Of a DNA stretch of 64,000 bases, positions 50,684 to 61,945 are shown piece after piece. This DNA comes from Aquipuribacter sp051216895. GTDB taxonomy: Bacteria > Actinomycetota > Actinomycetes > Actinomycetales > JBBAYJ01. A program made the position numbers and the translations under genes. The stretch is taken from contig NZ_JBPKAO010000007.1 in assembly GCF_051216895.1 (NCBI RefSeq), positions 1 through 64,000 on the forward strand. The letters run 5' to 3'. Positions within the stretch are counted from its first letter, which is position 1. Every line of letters begins with the position of its first letter. The notes under the pieces are model-generated. The model did not search any database. It saw only the letters and a program-made list of their open reading frames with translations, and was not told where the DNA came from.

Positions 50684-52711
50684 GTGACGTCGCTGCTGTC
50701 CGTGCCCAAGCGGCTGCTCCTGGGCCGGGCGCGACCCAGCAGCCGCGAGGACGACACCCTGCTGCCCAAGCGCCTCGCGCTGCCGGTGTTCGCCGCGGAC
50801 CCGGTCTCCTCCGTGGCCTACGCGACCCAGGAGCTGCTCGTCATCCTCGCCCTGGGCGGGGTGGCCACCCTGGTCCTGGCCCCCGAGGTGGCCCTGGCGG
50901 TGTGCGTCGTGGTGGCGGTCGTCGTCATCTCCTACGGCCCGCTCGTGCGCGCCTACCCGGGCGGCGGCGGCTCGTTCGCGGTGGCCTCGCGCAACCTGGG
51001 CCCCCGCGCGGGCCTGGTCGCCGCCGCGGCCCTGCTGGTGGACTACACGCTGACGGTGGCGGTGAGCGCGGCCGCCGCGATCGACAACCTCGTCTCGGTC
51101 CTGCCGGGGCTGGACTCCGCGCGGATCCCCCTGGCCGTGGGCGCCGTCCTGCTGGTCATGGTGGTCAACCTGCGCGGGCGCCACGAGGCCGGCTGGTCGG
51201 CCATGCTCCCGGTGTACGCCTTCGTGCTGGTCATCGCCGCCCTGGTCGTGACCGGCCTGGTCCGCTGGGCCGCCGGGGACGCCCCGGTCGCGGCCAGCGC
51301 GGGGTACGAGGTCGTGCCCAACCCCGACCTGACCAACCTGGCGCTGGCCCTGATCGTGCTGCGGGCGTTCGCCGGGGGCGGCGCGGCCCTCGCGGGCGTC
51401 GACGCCATCGCCAACGGGGTGCCCGCCTTCCGCCGCCCCAAGGGCCGCAACGCCGCGGTGACCCTGTTCGGCCTGGGGGCCATGACCATCGCCCTGATCG
51501 CCGGGGTGGTGTCCCTGGCCGTCATCAGCAGGGTGACCGTGGCCCGCGACGCCTGCGACCTGGAGGGCCTGCCGCGCGCCTGCGAGACGTTCACCCAGCA
51601 GACGGTCATCGCCCAGCTGGCGGAGGCCGTGTTCGGCCCCGGCAGCGTCGGCGCGGTCCTGGTGGCGGTGGTGACGGTGGCGGTCCTGCTGGCCGCGGCC
51701 AACAGCGCGTTCAACGGCTTCCCGCTGCTGGCGGCCACCCTGGCCGACTCCGGCTACCTGCCGCGCCAGCTGGCCCGGCGCGGCGACCGGCTGGCCCACA
51801 GCAACGGCATCCTCGTGCTGGCCCTGGGCGCGGTGGGTGTGCTGCTGGTCCTGGAGGCGCGTGTCGGGCCGCTGCTCGACCTGTACCTGGTCGGGCTGTT
51901 CACGTCGTTCACGCTGGCGCAGGTGGCGATGGCCCGGCACTGGTGGTTGCGGACCCGCCCCGGCTGGCGCGGCCCCCGCGGCGGCCCGCGCGCCGGGATG
52001 GGCCTGGCGGTGGTGGCCGCGACGTGCACCGGCACGGTGCTGCTGGTGCTGCTGGTCAGCAAGGTGCCCAACGGCGCGTGGGCCACCGTCCTGGTGATGG
52101 TCGTCCTCGGCCTGGCCATGCAGCGCATCCACCGCCACTACGACCGGGTGGCCGTGGAGGTGGCCCTGCCCGACGACGACCTGGGCGAGACCATGCCCGC
52201 CCGGGTGCACGCCGTCGTCCTGGTCTCGCGCCTGCACCGGCCCGTCACCCGGGCCATCGCCTACGCGCGGGCCACCCGGCCGTCGACCCTGGAGGCCGTG
52301 ACGGTGGCCTCGGACCTGGCCGCCGCGCAGGAGCTCACGCAGGAGTGGGCCCGCCGCCGCATCACGGTGCCGCTGCGCGTGCTGGACTCCCCGTACCGCG
52401 AGGTGACCCGTCCGCTGGTGGACCACGTCAGGTCCCTGCGCGCCCGCGGGCCGAGGGACGCCGTCACCGTGTTCCTGCCGGAGTACGTCGTGGCCCACTG
52501 GTGGGAGGCGGTGCTGCACAACCGGTCCAACATCTGGTTGCGCGCCCGGCTCGCCGCGACCCCCGGCGTCATGGTGGTCATCGTGCCGTGGCAGCTGGCC
52601 TCGACGCTGGCCGACGGCGACCTGGCGGCCCGGGCCGCAGGGGAGCGCACCCTGGTGCAGGAGGCCACGCGAGCCGGGGCCGCCGACAGCGACCGGGAGC
52701 CGCTCTCGTGA
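50684..52711 (+). CDS. APC-superfamily permease with C-terminal cytoplasmic domain (KimA-like potassium transporter)
   Basis: The 675-residue protein has about 12 membrane segments, opening with ADPVSSVAYATQELLVILAL, and a soluble C-terminal domain of about 170 residues with a Usp-like fold pattern (VHAVVLVSRLHRPVTRAIAY). SSVAYxxxE/QxL at the first helix and the C-terminal domain resemble the potassium importer KimA of Bacillus subtilis. Divergent trkA genes fit a potassium role. The gene matches Rv2690c by location. The substrate is inferred, not proven. Confidence 0.85.
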   Translation: MTSLLSVPKRLLLGRARPSSREDDTLLPKRLALPVFAADPVSSVAYATQELLVILALGGVATLVLAPEVALAVCVVVAVVVISYGPLVRAYPGGGGSFAVASRNLGPRAGLVAAAALLVDYTLTVAVSAAAAIDNLVSVLPGLDSARIPLAVGAVLLVMVVNLRGRHEAGWSAMLPVYAFVLVIAALVVTGLVRWAAGDAPVAASAGYEVVPNPDLTNLALALIVLRAFAGGGAALAGVDAIANGVPAFRRPKGRNAAVTLFGLGAMTIALIAGVVSLAVISRVTVARDACDLEGLPRACETFTQQTVIAQLAEAVFGPGSVGAVLVAVVTVAVLLAAANSAFNGFPLLAATLADSGYLPRQLARRGDRLAHSNGILVLALGAVGVLLVLEARVGPLLDLYLVGLFTSFTLAQVAMARHWWLRTRPGWRGPRGGPRAGMGLAVVAATCTGTVLLVLLVSKVPNGAWATVLVMVVLGLAMQRIHRHYDRVAVEVALPDDDLGETMPARVHAVVLVSRLHRPVTRAIAYARATRPSTLEAVTVASDLAAAQELTQEWARRRITVPLRVLDSPYREVTRPLVDHVRSLRARGPRDAVTVFLPEYVVAHWWEAVLHNRSNIWLRARLAATPGVMVVIVPWQLASTLADGDLAARAAGERTLVQEATRAGAADSDREPLS

Positions 52712-54054
52712 GCGCCCAGCAGCCGACCGAGCCCGCACCGCGGGCCGGCGGGGACGACCTGGTCGAGCTGACGACGGGGGCGTTCGCGCACGGCGGCCAC
52801 GTCGTCGCCCGGGTCGGGGACGTGCCCGACGGCCGCGTGGTGTTCGTCCGGCACGCCCTGCCCGGCGAGCGGGTGCTGGCCCGCCTCACCGACGCGGGTG
52901 AGGGGGACCGGTTCTGGCGGGCCGAGGCCGTCGAGGTGCTCGACGCGTCGCCGGACCGGGTCGTCCCGCCCTGCCCCCACGCCCGTCCGGGCGGGTGCGG
53001 CGGCTGCGACCTGCAGCACGCGAGCCTGCCGGCGCAGCGCCGGCTCAAGGCGCAGGTCGTGACCGAGCAGCTCGTCCGCCTCGGTGGTGTCGACCCGGAG
53101 CAGCTCCTCGGCGGGCCCCTCGTGGTGCAGGCCCTGCCCGAACCCGGTCGGGCGCCGGGGGAGGAGACCGGCCTGGGCTGGCGCACCCGGGTGCGGTACG
53201 CCGTCGACCGGCAGGGCCGGCCCGGCTTCCACCGTCACCGCAGCCACGACGTGCTGCCGGTCGAGCGCTGCCCGTTGGTGACCGACGAGGTCGACGCCAC
53301 CGGGGTCACCCGGCTGCCCTGGCCGGGGGTCTCCTCGGTGTCGGTGTCGTCCGGCGACGACGGCAGCGTGGTCCGGGCCGAGCACGGACCACAGCGGGTG
53401 CGCCTGCCCCGCGTGGACACCCTCGGCCTGGTGGGCGGGCCCTCCGACCGCGGGGTCCGGGTGGCCGGCCGGACCTGGGTCCGGCACGACGTCGCCGGGG
53501 CCGGGCGCCTGCGGGTGGGTGTCGACGGGTTCTGGCAGGTCCACCCCGCGGCGGCCGAGACGTTCGTCGCCCTGGTCCGGCGGTGGGCGGGCGTCCGACC
53601 GGGTGACACCGTCCTGGACCTGTACGCCGGGGCGGGGCTGTTCACCCTCGCCCTGGCCCACGACCTGGGGGACCGCGGCGAGCTGGTCGCGGTGGAGTCC
53701 GACCGGGGGGCGGTGGCCGACATGCGCCGCAACGTCCACGACCGACCGCAGGTCCGCGTCGTCGCCGACCGGGTCGAGCGCGCGCTGCGCGGACCCGACG
53801 TGCCGGCCCGCGCCGACGTCGTCGTGCTGGACCCGCCGCGCGTCGGCGCCCGTTCCGCAGTCGTCGACCAGGTGGTCGCCCGCGGGCCCCGTGCGGTCGT
53901 CCTGGTCGCCTGCGACCCGGCGTCCCTCGGTCGGGACACCGCGCTGCTGGCCGGGCACGGCTACCGGTTGCGCCGGCTGGAGGCGCTCGACGCGTTCCCG
54001 ATGACCCACCACGTGGAGTGCGTGGCCCTCTACACGCCCGAGGGCCCCACCTGA
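52708..54054 (+). CDS. TRAM-domain class I SAM-dependent RNA methyltransferase (RumA/TrmA family)
   Basis: The 448-residue enzyme has an N-terminal TRAM domain (LTTGAFAHGGHVVARVGDVP), a cysteine cluster CPHARPGGCGGCDLQHA for a [4Fe-4S] cluster, the SAM motif DLYAGAGLFTLALA, LDPPRVG, and the catalytic cysteine in LVACDPASLGRD with MTHHVECVALY. It makes 5-methyluridine in rRNA or tRNA. It overlaps the permease stop (GTGA), the same order as Rv2690c-Rv2689c. Confidence 0.92.
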   Translation: MSAQQPTEPAPRAGGDDLVELTTGAFAHGGHVVARVGDVPDGRVVFVRHALPGERVLARLTDAGEGDRFWRAEAVEVLDASPDRVVPPCPHARPGGCGGCDLQHASLPAQRRLKAQVVTEQLVRLGGVDPEQLLGGPLVVQALPEPGRAPGEETGLGWRTRVRYAVDRQGRPGFHRHRSHDVLPVERCPLVTDEVDATGVTRLPWPGVSSVSVSSGDDGSVVRAEHGPQRVRLPRVDTLGLVGGPSDRGVRVAGRTWVRHDVAGAGRLRVGVDGFWQVHPAAAETFVALVRRWAGVRPGDTVLDLYAGAGLFTLALAHDLGDRGELVAVESDRGAVADMRRNVHDRPQVRVVADRVERALRGPDVPARADVVVLDPPRVGARSAVVDQVVARGPRAVVLVACDPASLGRDTALLAGHGYRLRRLEALDAFPMTHHVECVALYTPEGPT

Positions 54055-54072
54055 TATCTTGACGTCAAGAGA
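54055..54072. promoter_or_regulatory. Operator-like palindrome upstream of aconitase
   Basis: TCTTGACGTCAAGA (54057-54070) is a perfect 14-bp inverted repeat, 18 bp with one mismatch as TATCTTGACGTCAAGAGA. It sits 91 nt before the aconitase ATG and immediately after the methyltransferase stop. The low-G+C symmetrical form suggests a dimeric repressor site. The core TTGACGTCAA also contains a TTGAC -35-like hexamer. Confidence 0.6.
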
Positions 54073-54162
54073 CTTTGGCTGTCCGGCCCGCCGCGACTGC
54101 GGCAGGATGGAGGGCCGGGAGCCCAGACCCGATGCACGCACTCGACGCCGAGAGGGACGCCC

Positions 54163-57012
<2,850 letters not shown>

Positions 57013-57083
57013 TGCCCGGGGCCGTCGGAGGCCCCGCGACTACGCAGCGGTACGCCCGGGAACCAATTAGTTGTGTGTCCGAA

Positions 57084-57109
57084 CCGTGACCAGGAAGTGC
57101 TGGTCACGG
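57084..57109. promoter_or_regulatory. Inverted repeat between acnA and the sugar ABC operon
   Basis: CCGTGACCAG pairs perfectly with CTGGTCACGG around a 6-nt loop, in a 208-bp gap. It could be the acnA terminator or an operator for the transporter operon. An AT-rich stretch AACCAATTAGTTGTGTG lies just before it and may be part of the operon promoter. Confidence 0.5.
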
Positions 57110-57220
57110 CCGGTTCCCGGGCCTACCGTCGGTCCACCCCGTAGGGGCCCCGAGGGCTGCCGTCTGCTTCCCTGCAGCGACGACCCAGAGGTGCACTGTC
57201 GCATCCAGGAGGCTTCACCC

Positions 57221-58369
57221 ATGAGAACAAATCGTGCTGTCGTGGCAGCGACCGGCGTGGTGCTCGCACTCGCCGTCGCCGCGTGCGGCGACTCCGGTAC
57301 GGCCGACGACGCCGACGCCGGCGCCGGTGACACCGGCTCGGAGGCGCCCACCGACGAGGCCGGCGACGACGCCGCTGCCGGTGGCAGCGCCGAGGGTGGT
57401 CGGGTCGGGGTCATCCTCCCCGACACCGCCAGCTCCGCCCGGTGGGAGACCGCCGACCGGCCGTTCCTGCAGGAGGCCTTCGAGGCCGCCGGCGTGGAGG
57501 CCGACATCCAGAACGCCAACGGCGACACCGCCGCCTTCCAGACCATCGCCGACGGCATGATCAATGCCGGGGTGGACGCCCTGATCATCGTCAACCTCGA
57601 CTCCGAGACCGGGACGGCCGTCATCTCCGACGCCGCCGCCGCGGGCATCCCCGTCATCGACTACGACCGCCTGACCGTGGGCGGCGGCGCCGACTACTAC
57701 GTGTCCTTCGACAACGTGGCCGTCGGCACGACCATCGGCGAGGGCCTGGTGACCTGCCTGCAGGACGCCGGCACCACCGAGGGCGACGTCGTCCTGCTCA
57801 ACGGCTCCCCGACCGACAACAACGCCACCCTGTTCAAGGAGGGCTACCAGGCCGCCATCGAGGCCGCCGGCTACGGCATCGTCGACGACCAGGCCGTGCC
57901 CGACTGGGACAACACCCAGGCCGGCACCATCTTCGAGCAGATCGACACCAACACCGGCGGCGGGTACGTCGGTGTGGCCGCGGCCAACGACGGGCTCGGC
58001 GGCGCGGTCATCTCCGTGCTCGAGCGCAACGGCACGGCGGGCACCATCCCCGTGACGGGGCAGGACGCCACCGACGAGGGCCTGCAGCGGGTGCTGCTGG
58101 GCACCCAGTGCATGACGGTCTACAAGGCCGTCCGCGCCGAGGCGGAGGCGGCTGCCGAGCTGGCCATCGCCGTCATCGCCGGTGACACGGCCACGGCCGA
58201 CGGGCTCGCCGACCAGGACGTCGACGGCACCCCGTCGCTGCTCCTGGAGCCCGTGGCGATCTTCCGCGACAACGTCCAGGACGTCGTCGCGGACGAGTAC
58301 ACGACCGCCGAGAACCTCTGCACCACGCCGGAGCTCCAGGCGGCGTGCGACGAGGTCGGCGTCGAGTAG
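57221..58369 (+). CDS. Sugar ABC transporter substrate-binding lipoprotein
   Basis: The 382-residue lipoprotein has a lipobox LAVAAC (Cys at about 21) and an acidic linker, then a type I periplasmic-binding fold (VGVILPDTASSARWETADRP, then IPVIDYDRL, then PVTGQDATDEGLQRVL). It resembles the xylose-binding XylF group of CUT2 transporters. Four cysteines in the mature part (DAGTTEGD-region C, TQCMT, NLCTTP, QAACDE) could form disulfides. CCAGGAGG precedes the ATG. It is the first gene of the operon. The sugar is inferred from family only. Confidence 0.9.
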   Translation: MRTNRAVVAATGVVLALAVAACGDSGTADDADAGAGDTGSEAPTDEAGDDAAAGGSAEGGRVGVILPDTASSARWETADRPFLQEAFEAAGVEADIQNANGDTAAFQTIADGMINAGVDALIIVNLDSETGTAVISDAAAAGIPVIDYDRLTVGGGADYYVSFDNVAVGTTIGEGLVTCLQDAGTTEGDVVLLNGSPTDNNATLFKEGYQAAIEAAGYGIVDDQAVPDWDNTQAGTIFEQIDTNTGGGYVGVAAANDGLGGAVISVLERNGTAGTIPVTGQDATDEGLQRVLLGTQCMTVYKAVRAEAEAAAELAIAVIAGDTATADGLADQDVDGTPSLLLEPVAIFRDNVQDVVADEYTTAENLCTTPELQAACDEVGVE

Positions 58370-58380
58370 TCGCGACGCAC

Positions 58381-58421
58381 CGGTGACGGGGGTCGTGGCC
58401 TGGCCACGGCCCCCGTCACCG
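58381..58421 (+). promoter_or_regulatory. Large intergenic hairpin inside the ABC operon
   Basis: CGGTGACGGGGGTCGTGGCC (58381-58400) pairs along 20 bp with GGCCACGGCCCCCGTCACCG (58402-58421), with one G-T pair. It lies between the binding-protein gene and the ATPase gene. Such elements often partly stop transcription or protect the upstream mRNA, giving more binding protein than ATPase. Confidence 0.7.
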
Positions 58422-58485
58422 TCCCGCGACCCGATCGTCCCCGTCCCGCCGGACCGCCGAGAACCCGTGGCGGAGAGGAACAGAC

Positions 58486-59268
58486 ATGGCAGAACCGCAG
58501 CCCGTGCTGCAGCTGAAGAAGGTGGACAAGCACTTCGGTGCCGTCCACGTGCTCAAGGGCGTCGACTTCGAGGCCTACCCCGGTGAGGTGACCGCCCTGG
58601 TCGGTGACAACGGCGCCGGCAAGTCGACGCTGGTGAAGTCCGTGGCCGGCATCCACGCGTTCGACGCGGGGGAGTACCTGTTCGAGGGTCGCCCCGTGCA
58701 CGTGGAGTCGCCGAAGCAGGCCAACGCGCTCGGCATCGAGGTCGTCTACCAGGACCTGGCGCTGTGCGACAACCTCGACGTCGTGGCCAACATGTACCTG
58801 GGTCGCGAGTCCACCTCCGGCGGCGTCCTCGACGAGATCGCGATGGAGCGCTCGGCCACCGAGACCCTCAAGGGGCTGTCGGTGCGGACGCTGAAGTCCG
58901 TGCGTGCCCCGGTGTCCGCGCTGTCCGGCGGCCAGCGCCAGACCGTGGCCATCGCCCGCGCCGTGCTCTGGAACAGCAAGGTCGTCATCCTCGACGAGCC
59001 CACCGCCGCCCTCGGCGTGGCCCAGACCGAGCAGGTCCTGCAGCTGGTGCGCCGGCTGGCCGACCGCGGCCTGGCCGTCATCCTCATCAGCCACAACATG
59101 AACGACGTCATCCGGGTGGCCGACCGGGTCGTCGCCCTGTACCTGGGTCGCACCGCCGCCCAGGTCAAGGCCTCGGAGTCCAGCACCAGCCAGATCGTCG
59201 AGCTGATCACCAGCGGACGCAGCGGCAACATCGGCCTCACGGCCGAGGAGAGCGGGGCCGTCGCATGA
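58486..59268 (+). CDS. Sugar ABC transporter ATP-binding protein
   Basis: The 260-residue protein has one ATPase domain: Walker A GDNGAGKST (40-48), Q-loop YQDLALCDNLDV, signature LSGGQRQ, Walker B VVILDEPTAALG and a switch His in LISHNM. Most CUT2 transporters have a two-domain ATPase of about 500 residues; this single-domain form resembles FrcA of fructose-type systems and would work as a homodimer. It overlaps the permease gene by 4 nt (ATGA). Confidence 0.92.
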   Translation: MAEPQPVLQLKKVDKHFGAVHVLKGVDFEAYPGEVTALVGDNGAGKSTLVKSVAGIHAFDAGEYLFEGRPVHVESPKQANALGIEVVYQDLALCDNLDVVANMYLGRESTSGGVLDEIAMERSATETLKGLSVRTLKSVRAPVSALSGGQRQTVAIARAVLWNSKVVILDEPTAALGVAQTEQVLQLVRRLADRGLAVILISHNMNDVIRVADRVVALYLGRTAAQVKASESSTSQIVELITSGRSGNIGLTAEESGAVA

Positions 59269-60527
59269 CCGCCGCCAACGCGACCGGGGCCGCCCCGGCC
59301 CCGGTGGACCACGAGGAGCCCCGCGGCTCGCTGTCGCAGGCCGTCCAGGACTACGTGGCCAAGGTCAAGTCCGGCGACATCGGCTCGCTGAGCTCCGTGC
59401 TCGGCGTGGTCGTGCTCGTCGTGCTGTTCACCGCGCTGCGACCCGGCGTCTTCAACACCTCGGCCAACTTCGCCAACCTGCTCAACCAGTCCGCCGCGGT
59501 CATCTTCATCGCGATGGGCCTGGTGTTCGTGCTGCTGCTGGGCGAGATCGACCTGAGCGCCGGCTACACCGCCGGCACCTCGGCGGCCGTGCTGGGCGTG
59601 GCCCTGAGCAGCTGGGGCGTCGAGTGGTACGTGGCGATCGTGCTCTGCGTGGTCACCGGTGCGTTCATCGGCCTGCTGATCGGCCTGCTCGTCGCCCTGC
59701 TGGGGATCCCGTCGTTCGTCGTCACGCTGGCGGCGTTCCTCGGTCTGCAAGGCGTCATGCTGCTGGTCATCGGGACCGGCGGGACCATCCCGGTGCGTGA
59801 CCCCGCCATCCTGCGGATCATGAACAGCAACCTGCCCGAGTGGGGCGGCTGGGTGTTCTGGGCCGCGGTCGTCGGCGGCTTCGTCGCCTCGGGGCTGCTC
59901 AACCAGGCCCGGCGTCGCCGGGCCGGGCTCGACCCGGGCAACCAGACCCTGTTCTGGGCCGGGGCCGTCGGCCTGGCCGTCCTGCTGGGCCTCGCGGTGT
60001 ACGTGCTCAACCTGGAGCGTGCCCGGCCCAACGCGCCGGTCTCGCTCTCGGGCGTGCCGGTGGTGGTGCCGATCGCGGTCGTCTTCCTGGTCGGGCTCAG
60101 CTTCCTGCTCACCCGGACGACGTTCGGGCGGCACGTCTACGCGGTCGGCGGCAACGCCGAGGCCGCCCGCCGCGCCGGCATCAACGTGGCCCGGGTCCGG
60201 ATCACCTGCTTCATGATCGGCTCGTCCATGGCCGCCGTGGCGGGCATCCTGCTGGCCTCGCGGGACAACAGCATCTCGCCCACCACCGGTGGCGCCCAGA
60301 CCCTGCTGTTCGCCGTCGGGGCGGCCGTCATCGGCGGCGTCTCGCTGTTCGGCGGGCGGGGCAAGGTGCACAACGCGATCCTCGGTGGCCTGGTCATCGC
60401 CGTCATCGCCAACGGTCTGCCCCTGGTCACCAGCCAGGCCGGCATCCAGTTCGTCGTCACCGGCCTGGTCCTGCTGCTCGCGGCCAGCGTCGACGCGATC
60501 TCCCGGCGCAAGTCCTTGGCGACCTAG
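59265..60527 (+). CDS. Sugar ABC transporter permease
   Basis: The 420-residue protein has about ten or more membrane segments and the CUT2 permease motifs GLVFVLLLGEIDLSAGYTAG and TTFGRHVYAVGGNAEAARRA, followed by AGINVARVRITCFMIGSSMA. The N-terminal 40 residues are cytoplasmic. It forms the XylH-like channel with the ATPase encoded just upstream. A hairpin terminator follows 31 nt after the stop. Confidence 0.92.
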   Translation: MTAANATGAAPAPVDHEEPRGSLSQAVQDYVAKVKSGDIGSLSSVLGVVVLVVLFTALRPGVFNTSANFANLLNQSAAVIFIAMGLVFVLLLGEIDLSAGYTAGTSAAVLGVALSSWGVEWYVAIVLCVVTGAFIGLLIGLLVALLGIPSFVVTLAAFLGLQGVMLLVIGTGGTIPVRDPAILRIMNSNLPEWGGWVFWAAVVGGFVASGLLNQARRRRAGLDPGNQTLFWAGAVGLAVLLGLAVYVLNLERARPNAPVSLSGVPVVVPIAVVFLVGLSFLLTRTTFGRHVYAVGGNAEAARRAGINVARVRITCFMIGSSMAAVAGILLASRDNSISPTTGGAQTLLFAVGAAVIGGVSLFGGRGKVHNAILGGLVIAVIANGLPLVTSQAGIQFVVTGLVLLLAASVDAISRRKSLAT

Positions 60528-60558
60528 CCGGGGCCGGCGACCCCGACCTGCGAACCGT

Positions 60559-60590
60559 CCGCGGGCCCGCCGAGACCGGTGGGCCCGCGG
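60559..60590 (+). terminator. Hairpin terminator of the ABC operon
   Basis: CCGCGGGCCCGCC (60559-60571) pairs with GGTGGGCCCGCGG (60578-60590), a 13-bp stem with one G-T pair and a 6-nt loop. Confidence 0.75.
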
Positions 60591-60662
60591 TGGCACGGGT
60601 GACGCGCGCCCGCGGGTGCGGGCGGAACACCACGGCGTGCCATGCTGTTAGGACGAGAGCAA

Positions 60663-60790
60663 CGCGTGCTCCGGGGTCGGTGAAAATCCGAACCGGCGGT
60701 GACAGTCCGCGACCCGACCGCAGCCAGCGGCCGGTTGACCTGGTGAAAATCCAGGACCGACGGTGAGAGTCCGGATGAGAGGCGCACGCG
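60663..60790 (+). ncRNA. FMN riboswitch (RFN element)
   Basis: CGCGTGC (60663-60669) and GCACGCG (60784-60790) close the element. Conserved RFN blocks are GGGGTCGGTGAAAATCCGAA, CCGGCGGTGACAGTCCGCGA, CCTGGTGAAAATCCAGGACC and GACGGTGAGAGTCCGGATGA. It binds flavin mononucleotide and lies 88 nt before the riboflavin operon. The stem GGGTAC-CCCTT-GTACCC at 60823-60839 between it and the ribD Shine-Dalgarno may be part of the expression platform. Confidence 0.93.
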
Positions 60791-60877
60791 ACGGCACGGG
60801 CACCCGCCCGCTGCCGGTGCCTGGGTACCCCTTGTACCCGACCCCCCGGAGCGCCCTGACGAAGGAGCGCAGACCGG

Positions 60878-61945
60878 GTGGACACCGCCGCAGGGCCCTA
60901 CGGGTCCACGCCTCGGGAGACCGACGCGATGCTGCGTGCCCTCGACCTGGCCGCGCGGGGCAGCGCCCACGGGCCCAACCCCCGGGTCGGCTGCGTCCTG
61001 CTGGGACCCGACGGCACGGTCCTGGCCGAGGGCCACCACTCCGGGGCCGGCGCACCGCACGCCGAGGCGGAGGCGCTGACCGCGGCCCGCGCCGCCGGGG
61101 CGGACCTGTCCTCGGCGACCGCGGTCGTCACCCTGGAGCCCTGCTCGCACACCGGGCGCACGCCGCCGTGCGCGCGCGCCCTGCTCGAGGCGGGGGTGCG
61201 CCGGGTCGTCGTCGGGGCCCAGGACCCGAACCCCGTCGCCGCCGGTGGGACCGCGGTGCTGCGGGCGGGCGGGGTCCAGGTCGTCACCGGTGTGCTCGCG
61301 CAGGAGTCCACCGCGCTCAACCGGTACTGGAGCCATGCGGTCACCCGGGGGCGCCCGTTCGTCACCCTCAAGTGGGCCGCCACCCTGGACGGTCGCGTGG
61401 CCGCCGTCGACGGCACCAGCCGCTGGCTGACCGGTCGCGCCGCCCGGGCCGACGTCCACACCCGCCGCGCGTCGGCCGACGCCGTCCTGGTCGGCACCGG
61501 CACCGCCCTCATCGACGACCCGTGGCTCACCACCCGGCGCACGGACGCCGACGGCACCGTGGTGCTGGACCGCCACCAGCCGCTGCGGGTGGTGCTGGGC
61601 GAGCGGGACCTGCCCCCCGGGGCCCGGGTGCTGGACGACGCCGCCCCCACGGCGCACCTGCGCACCCGGGACGTGACGGCGGCGCTGGCCGACCTGGCCG
61701 CCCGTGAGGTCCGCCACGTCTGGGTCGAGGGCGGGCCCACCGTGGCGGCCGCGTTCCTGCGCAGCGGCACGGTCGACGAGCTCGTCTCCTACGTCGCGCC
61801 CGCCGTCCTGGGTGCGGGCGCGCCCGCCGTGGGCGACGTGGGCGTCGGCACCGTCGAGGACACCCTCCGCTTCCGCCTGTCCGACGTCGCCCGCCTGGGC
61901 GAGGACGTCGTCCTGGTCAGCACCCCCGAGAAGGAGCCCGTCTGA
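60878..61945 (+). CDS. ribD: Bifunctional diaminohydroxyphosphoribosylaminopyrimidine deaminase / reductase
   Basis: The 355-residue two-domain enzyme has the zinc deaminase motif APHAEAEAL (His61, Glu63) with PCSHTGRTPPC (Cys89, Cys98), then the reductase domain (VTLKWAATLDGRVA, RRASADAVLVGTGTALIDDP, WVEGGPTVAAAFL). It carries out the second and third steps of riboflavin synthesis. AAGGAG lies 10 nt before the GTG, inside the FMN-riboswitch-controlled leader. It overlaps ribE by one base. Confidence 0.94.
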   Translation: MDTAAGPYGSTPRETDAMLRALDLAARGSAHGPNPRVGCVLLGPDGTVLAEGHHSGAGAPHAEAEALTAARAAGADLSSATAVVTLEPCSHTGRTPPCARALLEAGVRRVVVGAQDPNPVAAGGTAVLRAGGVQVVTGVLAQESTALNRYWSHAVTRGRPFVTLKWAATLDGRVAAVDGTSRWLTGRAARADVHTRRASADAVLVGTGTALIDDPWLTTRRTDADGTVVLDRHQPLRVVLGERDLPPGARVLDDAAPTAHLRTRDVTAALADLAAREVRHVWVEGGPTVAAAFLRSGTVDELVSYVAPAVLGAGAPAVGDVGVGTVEDTLRFRLSDVARLGEDVVLVSTPEKEPV

